Positions 12,012 through 26,600 of a DNA stretch of 64,000 nt are shown here, piece after piece. The stretch is from positions 1,240,001 through 1,304,000 of the forward strand of contig JAACJP010000002.1 in NCBI GenBank assembly GCA_013368375.1. Reading direction: 5' to 3'. The position numbers and the translations under genes were made by a program. The notes beneath the pieces were generated by a model. The model ran no database searches, was not told where the DNA came from, and worked only from the letters and a program-made list of their open reading frames with translations. The number at the start of each line of letters is the position of its first letter. Within the stretch, counting starts at the first letter, position 1. The stretch is from Tricholomella constricta (lineage: Eukaryota > Basidiomycota > Agaricomycetes > Agaricales > Lyophyllaceae).

Positions 12012-14094
12012 ATGTACAAGCTCGTTTCTTTCATCTCTTTGGCTCTCATTGCGCAACGCGCCTCCGCCGCCTCCCCGGTCTGGGGACAATGTACGTTATC
12101 GTTTCATGATCCATTCACTTTTTCTTGATGTCGACTGTCGTTACAGGTGGCGGTATCGGCTGGACTGGAGAGGTAAAACTCCTTTTTCATGCGTTAGTTT
12201 CTTTGCACAACTTTCTTTTCGTTTTGATTACAGACAACCTGTAGGTGACTGAAGCTTTTTGGGTCGAATAGTACCTTATTTTATGGTTCTTAACAGGTGT
12301 TTCTGGGACCACTTGCGTTTACCAAAACGACTGGTATTCTCAGTGAGCGAGAGTTTCTCATGTTTGTACGTCACATATCAATTAAAATATCACCAGATGT
12401 CTACCGAGCACCACCACCGCCCCAACCACAACTCAGCCGGGAACTACTACTGCCCCTCCTCCGACATCGACGGGCAGCGGCCTCGATGGCAAGTTCAAGG
12501 GTAGAGGCAAGAAATTCTGGGTAAGTCTGCCGCGCATTACTGCACTGCAAGTGTTGACCCTTGTGTTTTTGCCAGGGCTCTGCCGCTGACCCGAACACCC
12601 TCAACATTGCTGGTATGTCATTCATAGTCTGCTCTCTTTAGGACGAGATACAATCCCTTGAGTTTAGCCAACGCCGCTATCTTGAGGTCCGATTTTGGTC
12701 AGGTCACACCCGTTAGTATCTTATTTGGTAATCGCGATTGTTTTCCGTACTGATGTTCGTTTCTCTACAGGAAAATTCGATGAAGGTACATGAAGGTGTT
12801 AATTAGTGTTTTCGTGCCATACTGACTTCAGGGTCTACCTAGTGGGATGCCACCGAAAGTGAGGACTCAATAACCAACTTATCGCCTAACTTAAAAGCTC
12901 ATTTCTCACATTTTAGGCTCCCGAGGGTCTTTCAACTTCGGCAACTCCGACACGCTTGTGAACTGGGCCGTCTCCAACGGAAAGCTCATTCGTGGCCACA
13001 CCTTAGGTAGGCAGAACGATGGTAACTTACACCATCGGACTCATCAACTCATCTGGCGCAGTTTGGCACTCGCAGCTTCCCAGCTGGGTCTCTTCGATTG
13101 GCGACAGGGCTACGTTGGTCAGTGGCCATAAGAATTGCTTGTTCATGCACCAACTGAGCTTTGCGCATGATAGACCTCTGTTATCCAGAACCACATCGCG
13201 AATGTTGCTGGGCGGTACAGGGGAAAGCTCTATGCCGTGAGTAGCCAACATGTTAGCTCGAAAGCTAAACTAATCACACGTTGACATGAAGTGGGATGTT
13301 GTCAAGTAAGTGCACTATTTTACCTGCCTGTTCATCGCCTTCCTTACTTACATCATGTTTTCAGCGAGTGCTTGAACGAGAATGGAAGCTTGCGTTCCAG
13401 CGTCTTCTTCAACGTTCTGGGCGAGGTGCGTGCATTTTTGTTCTGAACCGGTATAAGATAAAATACTCATTCTCAATTTAGTCCTTCGTGACCATTGCCT
13501 TCCAAGCTGCTCGTGCCGCGGACCCCAATGCCAAGTATGGCTTCGCGTTCAATCAACTTATTTCTGCTTCTGACAATGCATCATACAGGCTCTACATCAA
13601 CGACTACAACTTGGACTCCAACAACGCCAAGGTCCAAGGAATGGTTAGCCTTGTTAAGCGCATCGGCACCTCTCTCATCGACGGTATTGGCACACAAATG
13701 CATCTCGGGGTATGATTTTTGACCGAGCCTTGCAAATCCTTTCGTGGCATCTGATAATTCGTGACAGGCCGGCGGTGCTGGCGGTGCTCAAGCTGCTTTG
13801 TCTGCTCTCGCTAGCGCTGGAGTGAAGGAGGTCGCTATCACGGAACTCGACATCGCAGGCGCCTCTTCCAACGACTACGTCACTGTCGTCAACGCTTGCT
13901 TGGCTGTTCCCGCTTGTATTGGCATTACCTCTTGGGGAGTCAGCGACGCCGTACGTAATGTCAATCCTCCTGATTTGCATGTTGTATTGACTATGTCCCG
14001 ACAGAACTCCTGGCGCTCCGGAAGCACCCCCCTGTTGTTTGACAGCAGCTACAGGCCCAAGCCTGCGTACAACGCTGTCATCGCTGCCCTGTAA
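12012..14094 (+). CDS. Secreted endo-1,4-beta-xylanase, CBM1-GH10 (copy 1)
   Basis: Cleaves internal beta-1,4 bonds of xylan. A signal peptide ([19 protein letters not shown]) is followed by a fungal cellulose-binding module (CBM1: [15 protein letters not shown], then [11 protein letters not shown]), a Thr/Pro/Ser linker, and the GH10 barrel starting near [19 protein letters not shown]. Family landmarks are [30 protein letters not shown] with the acid/base Glu, and ITELDIAGA with the nucleophile Glu; the end is [11 protein letters not shown]. More than ten introns interrupt it, including one flanking a 7-nt microexon (12234-12240) that encodes part of CBM1. The second gene at 15399 is a tandem paralogue. 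Nothing in the coding frame suggests inactivation. Confidence 0.95.
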
Positions 14095-15398
14095 AGTGGT
14101 GTGGCCATCGTTATCCTTGATTAGCGTGCATCTCCGAAATTGTGTATATTTGTGTAGCAAAAACGTATCTTGCAACAAGTTTTATGCATGATTGACTGTT
14201 TTTGGTTGGAGATGCGAACCTTGAGTGCACGACTGCGAAATACTGAGTGACAGGCGAGGATATATCCTAAGTAGGGGCGATCGTTTATAAAGGTCTACAA
14301 CCAAGATGTTTGATGCAAGTTCTGCGGTCCACCAAGAAACGTGAAAGCACGATGCACTGGTTCACAATGAAATCTTCTTTTTTTGTAACTGAACTCAGAG
14401 GCCTTCCGGCACGAGCACCGGGGGGTCTGAATGAATAGGTTGATAACCCAAACAGTCAGTACAGTAGAGCAGGTATTTGTTGATAGAAAAATAGAATACG
14501 TGTGTAGGGTGGGGCGTAGAAGCGAATGGGTGGAAGGGCGGAAGGCCGAAAACGCGTACAGGCAGAGCGTAGAAGGAAGTAGGTAGTATGCACGGAGTAT
14601 GCTACGCGCGAAGAGGTACAAGCTATAGAGGCCACAGGTCATGTGCTGTCTCGTGTCCTCTCCTACCCCGTCTTTCATCTTCTCTTTTTGTAACAAGAGG
14701 GACGTCAGATGGGGTCTATTGGTTGAGAAAATCGGTAGAATTCTCAATCCTTCAAGCTGGTACGGCGTCATGATTGATTATTGCTTGGCCTGAATAGTCA
14801 CACGGGAATAAACCTCGTTTGTCCGTCCGACGTCGACAACGGCAATTGCCAATCCGGTCCGAAATTGTTAACAACGCGCGAGTCTGTCACCTCCCCGTGC
14901 CGCTGTCTGACCTGCAGCCTTCCTTTTGAACAACAGCATAATCCTACTGAGGGTACACTGTACCAGTATCACCATTGATATCACAAATTCACCGTCAACC
15001 TCGACGGTTAATATATCTTGCAACTTCGGGCGCCTCGAGCTTCGAATCTCTATGCTTCCCCGACTTAAATGCGAATCTGCGCTTCTTTCTCGAACTCGGT
15101 GCTTTGACAAACTCGAAATCAGACACAATCACTCACCACGCGCTCGATCCGCGGTCGCGACTGGCAGTTGCCATCACGTATATCTGCGCGAGGCGCGAGG
15201 TTCATCCGTCACAACAATTGCTCCATACCTTGGCCACACATGTGGGACAGAATTTCGGAGGCTACGCGGATTATTTCGTAGTTGCCAAGCAGCTCAAGTG
15301 TTTGGACATAACCCGTATTATTTGGGATTCGGGCACATATAAAAGGTGTGTCTTGCATCTGGAACGACCAGGTCTTTCTCGAAAAGAAAAAACAGACT
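14095..15398. other. Intergenic region between the two xylanase genes
   Basis: Holds the 3' UTR of copy 1 and the promoter of copy 2. Frames at 14295-14771 (minus) and 14926-15493 (plus) lack motifs and do not extend by splicing into anything recognisable. It shows no obvious similarity to the sequence downstream of copy 2, so the duplication is confined to the genes. Confidence 0.5.
15338..15345 (+). promoter_or_regulatory. TATA box of xylanase 2
   Basis: TATAAAAG stands about 55 bp before the ATG at 15399, at a spacing typical for a strongly inducible fungal gene. Confidence 0.7.
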
Positions 15399-17461
<2,063 letters not shown>

Positions 17462-17736
17462 GCGAGTTTCGGTGTGCACCTGCTATACTCCTGTTGATGT
17501 GGGTTGCGAAATTTTACATAACTCCTTTATACCGAATGAAAATCTTGTGTTGGAACGATGACTCCTGAGTACTTGTTCAAGTAGCAAGGTGATGCTTGAT
17601 TGGCATCACATCAAAGTTAAGTAATGTCGACTGGTCATCAGGTGGCACGCAGAGCAGGGGCCTCTACCAGTAAGGTATAAGTAATTTTCAGTTACATATC
17701 CTGCAGTGCGAGCCTATCTATGCAGTCGCGCATAAC

Positions 17737-19289
17737 CTATGTTGTCTTTAGCTTCACATCCGCCTTCAAATCATCACGTAGCCAGACTCCCAAGAGCAAA
17801 AGCACGTTCGCACCAAGAAGGATGCTCGACGAGAAAGGCGTGGACGGAAATACGTTCCATGCGTACTCCACACCAAGAATCAATAACAGCCTGCAGAGGA
17901 AGGCCGCGCTGTCAATTGCCATGAAAGAAGCGAGGTGCTCTACAACTTACTTGACGATGACAGGGTAGGGTGATTTCCACGCGAGAAATGGCACCTGATA
18001 CGCATACCAGGAGTAGAATTGGTAATGTAGGGACCGGGCAAATATAATCCCAATAAGGTTGGACGTGAACAGCACCGTCGCGACATCTTTCAAGAATGAG
18101 CCCCGGGCATTGAACGCGGGGAAAGCAACCAGCGAACTCACAGTCACCCGTTATGGGAGCCACACCGGTGGGAGGACCCTTCGGACGTCTTATCCCGCGT
18201 GCCAAAACGCCCCATACGCCGCCTCCATCCGATCTGCACCATCTGAACAGCCCAAAGAGAACTAGCACCAGAGCGTGCCCAGCCATAAGGCCCGTAGCCC
18301 AGCGGCTGCTTAGGAAAGTTTCTTCGCCCACCATTCTCCAATTAACGGTCCATTTATACAAGAAAACTCGAGAAAAATCGAAAGCAGAGTTCACATATGC
18401 CCAAAAGTCTTCGCTCACGAAGGGGCTAGCCAGCAATGTTTGAATGGCAATGATGGTAAACAAATGGCGGAGAGTGGCTAGCAGACCCCGGCGCTTGAAT
18501 AATATGACGAGCAACCCTGGGAGGTACAGTAAGATAGACATCTTGACCGATAGCGCGGCACTACGGGGGGAAATGAGACATTCAGCGGCCTGTGGGCGAC
18601 GTTGGCGACATGGGCTCACCTGAAAAGAAACGTCCCCGTCTCATCCAACCCATACTGGTAAAAGAGTATCGCGGCATGGGCCGCCAGCACGGCCCAGCAA
18701 TCGTTAAACAACCGCAGTACGAATATGGAGTGGAGCCGCTTGCTGAGCGGGAGAATGAGCAGAACCCAGTTTGGGATCGTTCCTGCTTTTTGGTAGATAG
18801 CGCATGTGAAGATGAACGTCAACACGTATAGTCCGCCGTAGATGCGTTGCGCAAGTGCGATATTTGTTCCTGAATCCGTTATATCGTATAGATATGTGTG
18901 AATGCGCAGATGTCCGGCTGGATAGCTTGAGTAGGGAGGCCAGTCAAGGCAAGGACGCGTCAAAGCGACATGTTGGAACTCACACAAGAGGCCCAGTTGG
19001 ACCTGTGATCATGCTGTAATTATGCTGCCCCTTCAAGAAAACTGCTGTTTGTGCCATATAGGTTTCCCAGTCGATTTCTGTGTCTGTGTAAAGTCATTAT
19101 GAGGTCGTCGGACGGGGGATGAGAACCGCGAGGCTGACAGGGAACGAAGCGAATAATGAGCTCCGTGAGGGCCGCATCTCCGATGATGATCAGGAGGGCG
19201 AGGGTCCAGAAGTATGCGGGATTGGTCAGATGCGCGATGAGAGTCTGCAATATGGCACCGTTGGGCCTTCCTCGAGAGGGGGCCGACAT
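17737..19289 (-). CDS. ALG3: Dolichyl-P-Man:Man5GlcNAc2-PP-dolichol alpha-1,3-mannosyltransferase
   Basis: Alg3 adds the first lumenal mannose to the N-glycan precursor in the ER membrane. The start [11 protein letters not shown] (19289) precedes a membrane segment ([20 protein letters not shown]), then the lumenal motif [33 protein letters not shown], and [19 protein letters not shown], hallmarks of the Alg3 family. Later come [46 protein letters not shown], several further hydrophobic helices and the tail [11 protein letters not shown] lysine-rich ending fits ER retention. Splice junctions at VP-YTEID, LV-YPAGH and VK-LLLIL were placed by frame. It is divergent from the aminotransferase gene with 320 bp between starts. 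Confidence 0.93.
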
Positions 19290-19609
19290 CGTGGTGGGAC
19301 GGCTGAAATTTCAACGTTGTCCTGGATGTTTCTCACAGTGCTGGTCACCCCCACCGCCGCATGACGCTGTCCATTCGCATCCTGTTATCAGTCGACCCTG
19401 TAGATCAGTCAGTACTGTACTGATTGTTAGAAAATTACGATGCTCAATGTCGTGCTCAAGTCCGCGAGTCAGTCGTGACTCATGTTGTGGATGACTCCAC
19501 GTCCTGTTCCCGCCTCCACCAAAGATTCCGCGAGCTGCTCCTTATAACGACCAGCACCAGACCATTCAAATTACTTATATTCATTCGTCTCGCCACCTCA
19601 TCGATAGTC
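19290..19609. promoter_or_regulatory. Divergent promoter ALG3 / SER1 with Gcn4-type sites
   Basis: A 320-bp shared upstream region. At 19475-19483 it reads GTGACTCAT, an exact fit to the Gcn4/Cpc1 consensus RTGACTCAY. Two partial copies flank it: GAGTCA at 19466-19471 and TGACTC at 19492-19497. The cluster is 110-145 bp before the ATG of the serine biosynthetic gene, where general amino acid control would be expected to act. Confidence 0.6.
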
Positions 19610-20990
19610 ATGGCAGAATCACGTATTGCCAACTTCGGCGCCGGCCCCTCTGCGCTGCCCGAGTCTGTCCTTCACGAGGCCGCCCAGAGCTTGCTCAACT
19701 TCAATGGCACAGGCATCGGCATCGCCGAGATCTCTCACCGCTCCAAGGAATTCGATATCTATATCAAGGAGACCGCTAATCTGATCCGTGAGCAGCTTGA
19801 CGTGCCCTCGACGCACGAGATCCTCTTTATGCAGGGCGGCGGCACCGGCCAATTCTCCGCCGTCGTGCTCAACCTCCTCGCTCGGCACCGCCTGCTCCAC
19901 CCCGACCTCCCCGAGCAGGATCGCGTCCTCGACTACGTCCTCACCGGCTCGTGGTCCAAAGCCGCCTATACCGAAGCTACGCGCCTCGCTAACGGCGCCA
20001 CCGTCCGCATCGCCGCCGACTCCCGCGCCCACTCCGCCGACGGCAAATCCTTCAACGGCCTCCCTCCGCACTCCGCCTACGCCTTCTCCTCCGATCCCGC
20101 GCTCATCTACTACTGCGAAAACGAGACCGTCTCCGGCACCCAGTTCGCTGGGACCGAGGGCACTCCCGCCTCATTCCCATTCCACCTCCTCCCCAAGAAC
20201 CCAACCTCGGGGCTCCTCCCGCTCGTGGGCGACTACTCCTCCTCGTTTATGAGCCGCCCGATCCCGCGCCTCGCAGACCACGCGATCATCTACGCCGGCG
20301 CGCAAAAGAACCTTGGCCCCGCGGGCGTGACTATTATTATCGTGCGGCAGGACTGTATCGTCGACGTCGATGCGGCCTATAGGATCGGGGGCGCCCCCAT
20401 CCCAATTTCGCTGGCGTACAAGCCGTATGCGGATAACGACTCAATGCCGAATACGCCGTCTGTGCTGGCAATTTATGTGTCGGGATTGGTGCTGAAGCGG
20501 AACAAGGGGCTCGGGGGTGTGAGTTATTATGAGGAGTTTAACAAGAGGAAGCAGGAGAAGGTGTATGATGTGTTGAGGGAAGGCGATGCGAAGGGGGTGC
20601 TTAAGCCAAAGGTGAGAGAGGGCGAGGGGAGCTGGATGAATATTGTATTTGGCGTGATTGGGGAGGGCGCGGAGGCGCGGTTCTTGGCGGGGGCGGAGAA
20701 GAGGGGCATGAAGGGCCTCAAGGGCCATCGGTGGGTCTCTTCCGCGCTTGCTTCGAAAGGGTCTACTGACTGGGAATTGGGTGTTTCTTGTCCAGCTCTG
20801 TCGGTGGTACGTATACTTCCTCCCCGCTCATCAGTATTGATAGATGGACTGATGTGGAATACCAGGCATCCGTGTTTCCCTGTACAACTCCGTCACCGAG
20901 GAGTGGACTGACCAGCTCGTTGCGTATATTCGCGAATTTATCGAGGTGGAGTCCAAGACGCCCGCCACCGCCCCCGTCACCGAGGCATAA
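19610..20990 (+). CDS. SER1: Phosphoserine aminotransferase
   Basis: Converts 3-phosphohydroxypyruvate and glutamate to phosphoserine and 2-oxoglutarate, the second step of serine synthesis. The start MAESRIANFGAGPSALPESV carries the family N-terminus. Further landmarks are EISHRSKEFDIY, MQGGGTGQFSAVVLNLL, TGSWSKAA, GDYSSSFMSRPI, and YAGAQKNLGPAGVT, whose Lys should bind pyridoxal phosphate. Two short introns near the 3' end give SVGGIRVSLYNS and the end TATAPVTEA. The frame is open upstream to 19424, but the family start is at 19610. Base composition flips within the gene: C-rich on the coding strand before about 20,400 and G-rich after. Confidence 0.95.
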
Positions 20991-21278
20991 GGCTAGTGTG
21001 ACGTCTAAGAAAAGAGTGAAAGTGCGCAGTCGGGATTAGAAATGGAAAGAATAAAGCAGTAAACTTACTTAGAATAATGAGGACACGGGCCCGCGTGCAT
21101 GAACATCAATTCATACGATATCTATTCAGTCACTGTATGTACTAAATGTATGGCATATGGCGCGTAATAGAACGTGTTTTTGTTTCTCTGGAGCACACCA
21201 AGCCGTTCCAATGGGTAGTGGCGCTCTGGTTATACGTCCGAACGGGTCATTAAGTCACCACAAGGCAAATGCCCATAG
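20991..21278. other. 3' UTR of SER1 and spacer
   Basis: AT-richer spacer before the first tRNA gene. I see no coding signal. Confidence 0.5.
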
Positions 21279-21360
21279 GTCACTTTGCCGGAGTGGTTAA
21301 CGGGATCGCCTGCTAAGCGGTTGGGCTTTGCCCGCGAGTGTTCGAATCGCTCAGGTGACG
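21279..21360 (+). tRNA. tRNA-Ser (anticodon GCT), intronless
   Basis: A complete 82-nt serine tRNA. The acceptor stem GTCACTT pairs with AGGTGAC, the anticodon loop is CTGCTAA (anticodon GCT), there is a long variable arm as in class II tRNAs, and the T-arm contains GTTCGAATC. The discriminator base is G. A TTTTT tract directly downstream should terminate RNA polymerase III. This is the only one of the four local copies with no intron. Confidence 0.95.
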
Positions 21361-21640
21361 AAACTTTTTGCTCTGGTGCCCGTTGTACAGTGGTTTTTTT
21401 ACCCCACACTGGTCCCTGATCTCGCTGCCTTCCCTGATCGATCGGAGCCGCGTTTTTTGGCGAGGAGTCGTCTCTTGATGTCACTATATGTTCTATGATA
21501 GCTGCTTCCGGGCCTCCGACTTTAAAGAGCTATACTCGCGAATGTCAAGGTGCTACATTAATCTTTGAGCCTTTGAGCTGACAAACTTTGGATGTTCAAT
21601 TCTACCTTATTATTTAGAGGTGAAGAAGCTTTGAGGTCCC

Positions 21641-21738
21641 GTCACTTTGCCGGAGTGGTTAACGGGATCGCCTGCTAACTTGCGTAGCACGACAGCGGTT
21701 GGGCTTTGCCCGCGAGTGTTCGAATCGCTCAGGTGACG
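21641..21738 (+). tRNA. tRNA-Ser (GCT) with 16-nt intron
   Basis: The mature sequence is identical to the copy at 21279. A 16-nt intron (21678-21693, ACTTGCGTAGCACGAC) sits one base 3' of the anticodon, the canonical nuclear tRNA intron position. A TTTTT terminator follows the gene. Confidence 0.95.
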
Positions 21739-21968
21739 CTTTTTGAGCCCTTCAAATCTGAAGGAATCCCTGTCATCTGTACGCAGCATGTGCAACTGGT
21801 TGTCAAAGGTTTTGTGTCAGCATTGTTTTGTAGACGACAAATTTAAAACGGGAAGTGGCGTAAACTGCTGTGCCTGAAGTTTCAAAAACATCCGCTCAAG
21901 CTTTGAGCTTGTTATTATGAGATGAAGCATCGTAAGATCACTGTAATACTGACATGTATCACAGATGC

Positions 21969-23530
21969 CTAACGCCTCTTTTTCGACCATTTCGGCATAC
22001 CTGCCTCGACCACATCATCGTCTCTGTCCCGATCATCTCTTCCCCCACCTTCCTCGCGTCTGCGCTTCCTGCCGCCACTCTTCGTCCCCTGCTCCTTCAG
22101 CTCGTTCACAGCGATTCTGCTAGCCTCGTTGACGCGCTCCTTCAGTAGGGCAATCTCTTCCGCATCCGTAGGCCACAGTTCCATCTTTTTGTCAATGACG
22201 GCCTCGATCCGCTGGATCAGCTCGACATCGTACTGCGTCACAAGTGTGATAGATTTTCCTGCGCGCCCCGCACGCGCCGTCCGGCCCACTCTGTGGATGT
22301 AGTCTTTCGAGTGAGTGGGGATATCGAAGTTGATGACTATGTCGACGGAAGGGATGTCGAGACCACTGGAGGCATAGAAAATACGTTGGTGAGGGACTCT
22401 AGGACTGGTAAAGGTAAAACCTCACCGACTGGCGATATCCGTCGCGACCAGGACTTTACGCCCACCACTCTTAAACTTACCAAGAGCACCAAGGCGTTGA
22501 CTTTGGCTCAACTGACCATGTAGCGGCACAGCTGGGAAACCGAGGGTTCGTAGAATTATGGAAAGTCTTGGAGCGGTGTCGGAAATGTTATACAAAGGGA
22601 TGTGAGGGAATAACTGACCTTTGAGCGTCGTTCACCGTTCTCGTGAAAATGATCATTGAGTTTTGTGCTAAAGAGTTCACCAAGTACACCAGATACGCGT
22701 CCTTGTCTTTCAGAGGCATCAGGAGATAGTACTGGAGGAGTGTGGAGACCGTTTGGTATCTGGAAGAAGTATAGTTAGTAATTGTGGGGCGGATTGGTGG
22801 TGAAAGCATACTTCGACGACACCTCCACTCGTACGGGATTCGATAAACTGGCTCGCTGAAGTTTAGCGACTTTGCTCGTCATTGTCGCGGAGAACAGGTA
22901 TGTCGTGCGTTCTTTTGGTATGAGTTTAAGAATCTTGTCGATGATGGGCCCGAAATCCATGTCCAATAACCGATCGGCTTCGTCGAGAACCTGAATGCCA
23001 ATTTAATATGTATAAAAATAATGTCTTTAGGGAACATGAGGGCGCACCAGGAACTTGATTCCGCGCAAACTAAATCCTTTTGTATTCTCCAAATGATCAA
23101 TGAGACGTCCGGGGGTCGCAACAACGATATGGGGGCGCTTGGCGAGGGCGATAGCTTGGGTCGGGAGGTCCATTCCTCCAACGATTACTGCACACCGAAC
23201 ACCCATGGCAGAACCTAACGACTCAAACTGCTGTGATATCTGGTAGGCCAGTTCGCGCGTAGGTGCGAGAACACATGCGAACAACCCTTTTGGCTCTTCC
23301 CATAGCTTTTGTAGGATTGGCAGGGCGAAGGCTGCGGTCTTTCCAGAGCCAGTAGACGCAACGCCGATAATATCTCTGCCTTCCAGAGCATGGGGTAATG
23401 ATTCCACCTGAATATCGGTTGGAGCCTTGTAGCCAACCTGATCGAGAGCTTCAAGCAGAGGATCAATTAAGCCCAACGACTTGAAGGTCGCCGTGGGCGT
23501 GGAGGTGCTAGCGTCTTCTGGTCCTGGCAT
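21969..23530 (-). CDS. RRP3: DEAD-box RNA helicase Rrp3 (DDX47)
   Basis: A nucleolar ATP-dependent RNA helicase needed for 35S pre-rRNA cleavage and 18S rRNA maturation. The start [16 protein letters not shown] (23530) leads into the Q motif ([23 protein letters not shown]), Walker [42 protein letters not shown] (DEAD box after an intron), SATM, IIFTRT, and [15 protein letters not shown]. The C-terminus contains [16 protein letters not shown] and ends in a basic tail, KWSKKRR. Several short introns are present, including one joining KFL to VLDEAD. Length is normal for Rrp3. It is divergent from TRS130 with 86 bp between start codons. Confidence 0.93.
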
Positions 23531-23616
23531 TAGGGAGGAAGAAATATAAACTTTTTGAAGTCCCACGTTGCCCGATCAATCAGCACAGCCACCACTGCAC
23601 TTCCGTCACGGCGACG
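23531..23616. promoter_or_regulatory. Divergent promoter RRP3 / TRS130
   Basis: Only 86 bp between start codons, so the two transcripts must share or overlap core promoters. No TATA box is obvious. Confidence 0.55.
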
Positions 23617-26600
23617 ATGGCCAATGCCCAGGCAAGCTCTAGCAAATGCGTCCTTGTCTCTTACTCGGCCGCCCCATCCATCTTATCGTCCGCGAAATGG
23701 CTACAGGTCCAGGCTGCTTTGACTGCTTTGCTCCCTCTCCGCAATATCCATTGGAAGTCTGCCTCGCGAAGCTCTATACGAACAATCCAGGAGTTGGATG
23801 TCAATCTGGTCCCTCTTGATACCCCCCGCGATGAACACACCCAGATACCTGTAACCCTACTGGAGAAACCGCTGCTTAATATCTATATTGTTGTATGCCA
23901 GGTGCGCCTTGCTGTAGATGCCGGCATGCCAAATGACACTTAAAAGTTGGGATTATAGAACACTGACGTTGAGGGATACCGCACAACCGTGAAGAAACAG
24001 ATCAAAGACTGGCACTCTGTCGTAACGGCGCAAAAAAACCAGGAATGGTTGATCCTACATATTATACGACCCGATAGTCGAGCACAGACCGCAAACTTCT
24101 TTCAGCTGAAAGGCTCGGTGTTCGAGAAGATCAGAGCAGACTTCAATGCTGAAAAGAGAGAGCGGTACGCCGAATAGCCTAGTTCTCAACATGTCTGACC
24201 CGTGGTCAGGTGTGTACAGGTCGCGTGGTCGCCGGAAACGGATGCCCCAGCCGTATGGGCAGAGCTCATCAACAAGATTAAGGATGGTGTACTCTCTGCG
24301 TTTGACTCCGCAGTCTCGCAGAGGGAAGAAGAAGTAAAACGGTCTGAAAGTCAACGTCAGATGCCTGGCTGGAATTTCTGCACATTCTTCATCCTAAAGG
24401 TGGCATCGTTCTTGCGCATCAAGTCACAAAACGCACTGAACTTGAAATAGGAAAGCTTGGCAAGCTCCTTCGAAGGCGTCAATCTTTTTGAAGACGCGTA
24501 TACGCAATACGACGAACTCGAGACATCATTCTACCACGTCCTGAAGGAAAAGAACTTGTCCTGGTTCGGCACGCTGATCAATCCCATGGGAGGAGACGAC
24601 TCTGCACCTTTGCTTTCTGTCACCAAGAAGTCATACCGCGACCTTATCCTCGCCAACACTATTTCAATCTTCGACTTTCGGATATACCTTCTTTCCCGCC
24701 AGTGTGAACTGCTAGCTCAAAGAGGCCGGATAAATGAGATCAGTAGAAAGGCAGCAGCATTCCTTGCCGCTTTCGGGAGGCGCTTACGCGATATCGAGGT
24801 AGGCCAGTCGGCTTCCATGACGGCCTATGACTGCTCACATAAGATAGGCAACACTACCCCAGTTCTTTGTTGAATCGTGGATCTATTCATCTGCCCTCAG
24901 TGTTGTTGGATATTGTGATAATTGGGCTTCTGGATTCTCAATAGCGGGCGCGAAACTCAACTCATTCAATGCCGCCAAAGGCGAACTTCTCGAACTGGCT
25001 CGAACTCAAGTACGTATGCGCGGCTTCAGAATTTTTGTGGCTTCATGCGAGCTTTATACAGCTCGATGTTATCGGTGTCACCGTTGGCCACCTCCCTATA
25101 CGCCCGCCGTTCTCGTCGTCTTGCGATCCTCTCAACCCACCTGCTCAAAATAATTCCACACAAACCATCAGCAACGCCGAGATCCTCAAGGCCATTGTAG
25201 ATGCCGATGCCTTCTACAAATTGTATGTCGATGCGACGAACCGTGCCATTGAGATGTATACGAAGGCCGGACGCAAGAAATTTGCGCTACGGCTGCACGG
25301 AAGCCTTGCTGCTCTTGATCTGTAAATTCTTTCTCTTTTTGCATTCCATCCCTTCTAACTTATGCATTAGCCATCGCGGCCACTACAAGACTGCTCTTGC
25401 CACCTACACATCCCTTCCTGCCCATTACGCGCCACACATGTGGACATCTCTCGAGTCCTTTATGCTTTCCCGAGCCCTTGACACTCATGATGTCTATGAA
25501 CAAGAGAAAGACACAGAATGGATTCATATCCTCCTCTCGTTCCTCAAATCTTACGTCGATAACCAAGGGTCAGAGTTGTTGATATATGGGGAAGACAAGA
25601 TTGAGTATGTCACGAGGCTTGTGGAGAATCTCTGTCAGGCAGCTTCCAAACTTGATGCAGGTAGGGCAATTCAGCTATTTTCATTGTCTGCTTCTAACTT
25701 ATCTGCATAGACCTGGCACATCCCGATCATCCTGCCGTATCACTCCAAGTCTCATCGAACGCTCGGATAGCAGAGACTAAAGATGGCTGTTTCCTCGACG
25801 TAACGGTTCACAACCGCTTACCCTGCGTAAGTTGCTACACCGCCCGCATTCATTGATGTTCTTGAATCTATATAATTTCAGGTTCTTCACGCAGATGAAA
25901 TCAGCATTGTCCTTGCGGGCCGAGACTCAGAGCGTTGCAGATTTTCCGCGCCTTTAGAAACCTTACAGTGCGGGAAGACGGAGCTGACATTATTTTGCCC
26001 TGTAAGACCCATTTACCCAAACTATGGATCTCCTCAAGAGATCCTTATTCCTTCTTCAGGCAGCGGCAGCAGCTACCTACATTCTTGATTCCAGTGAATT
26101 GCGGGTAGCTCGGCTGCTTTTCCAGTGGACACATCGAAAATCTCCTGCAAAGGCCTCATCATCGTTACGCAAAGAGACACACATCCTCGTGCGGGTGCCC
26201 AAAGATCTGCTTGCCCTCGATGTGCAGCTCAGTCAACCCAACCAAGGTAAGCCGGTATGGTTTGTTGTTGTCAAACCCTTCGCGCTTAATCTATCTATCC
26301 ATATAGTCAAGCTCGGCGAACCTCCAACAATATTAGTAGCAGTGACAACGGGACGTAATCACATATTAAAGGCCTCCGTCAAGCTCACATCATCGGGTGT
26401 GATGTTCCGGCCAAAAGACGCGAATTTAAGTGGAGGCAAGTACTTTTAATCTGAAATGGTCACTTTTATATTGATGGCCCATCTGAAGACAAGCCATCTC
26501 ACTCATTGGAAGTTATTGACAATGCTATCATCCTTGAGGACGTTCCGGAGGATACCATCGTTTCCTTCATGGTGCCACACTCGGATACGTCTGCCTTCCA

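Noticed and set aside
14295..14771. 158-codon minus-strand frame between the xylanases
   Set aside because: No motif, AT-rich composition, and no plausible spliced continuation.
19424..19609. N-terminal extension of the SER1 frame
   Set aside because: Frame is open but the residues resemble no aminotransferase; the family N-terminus begins at 19610, after the Gcn4-type promoter sites.
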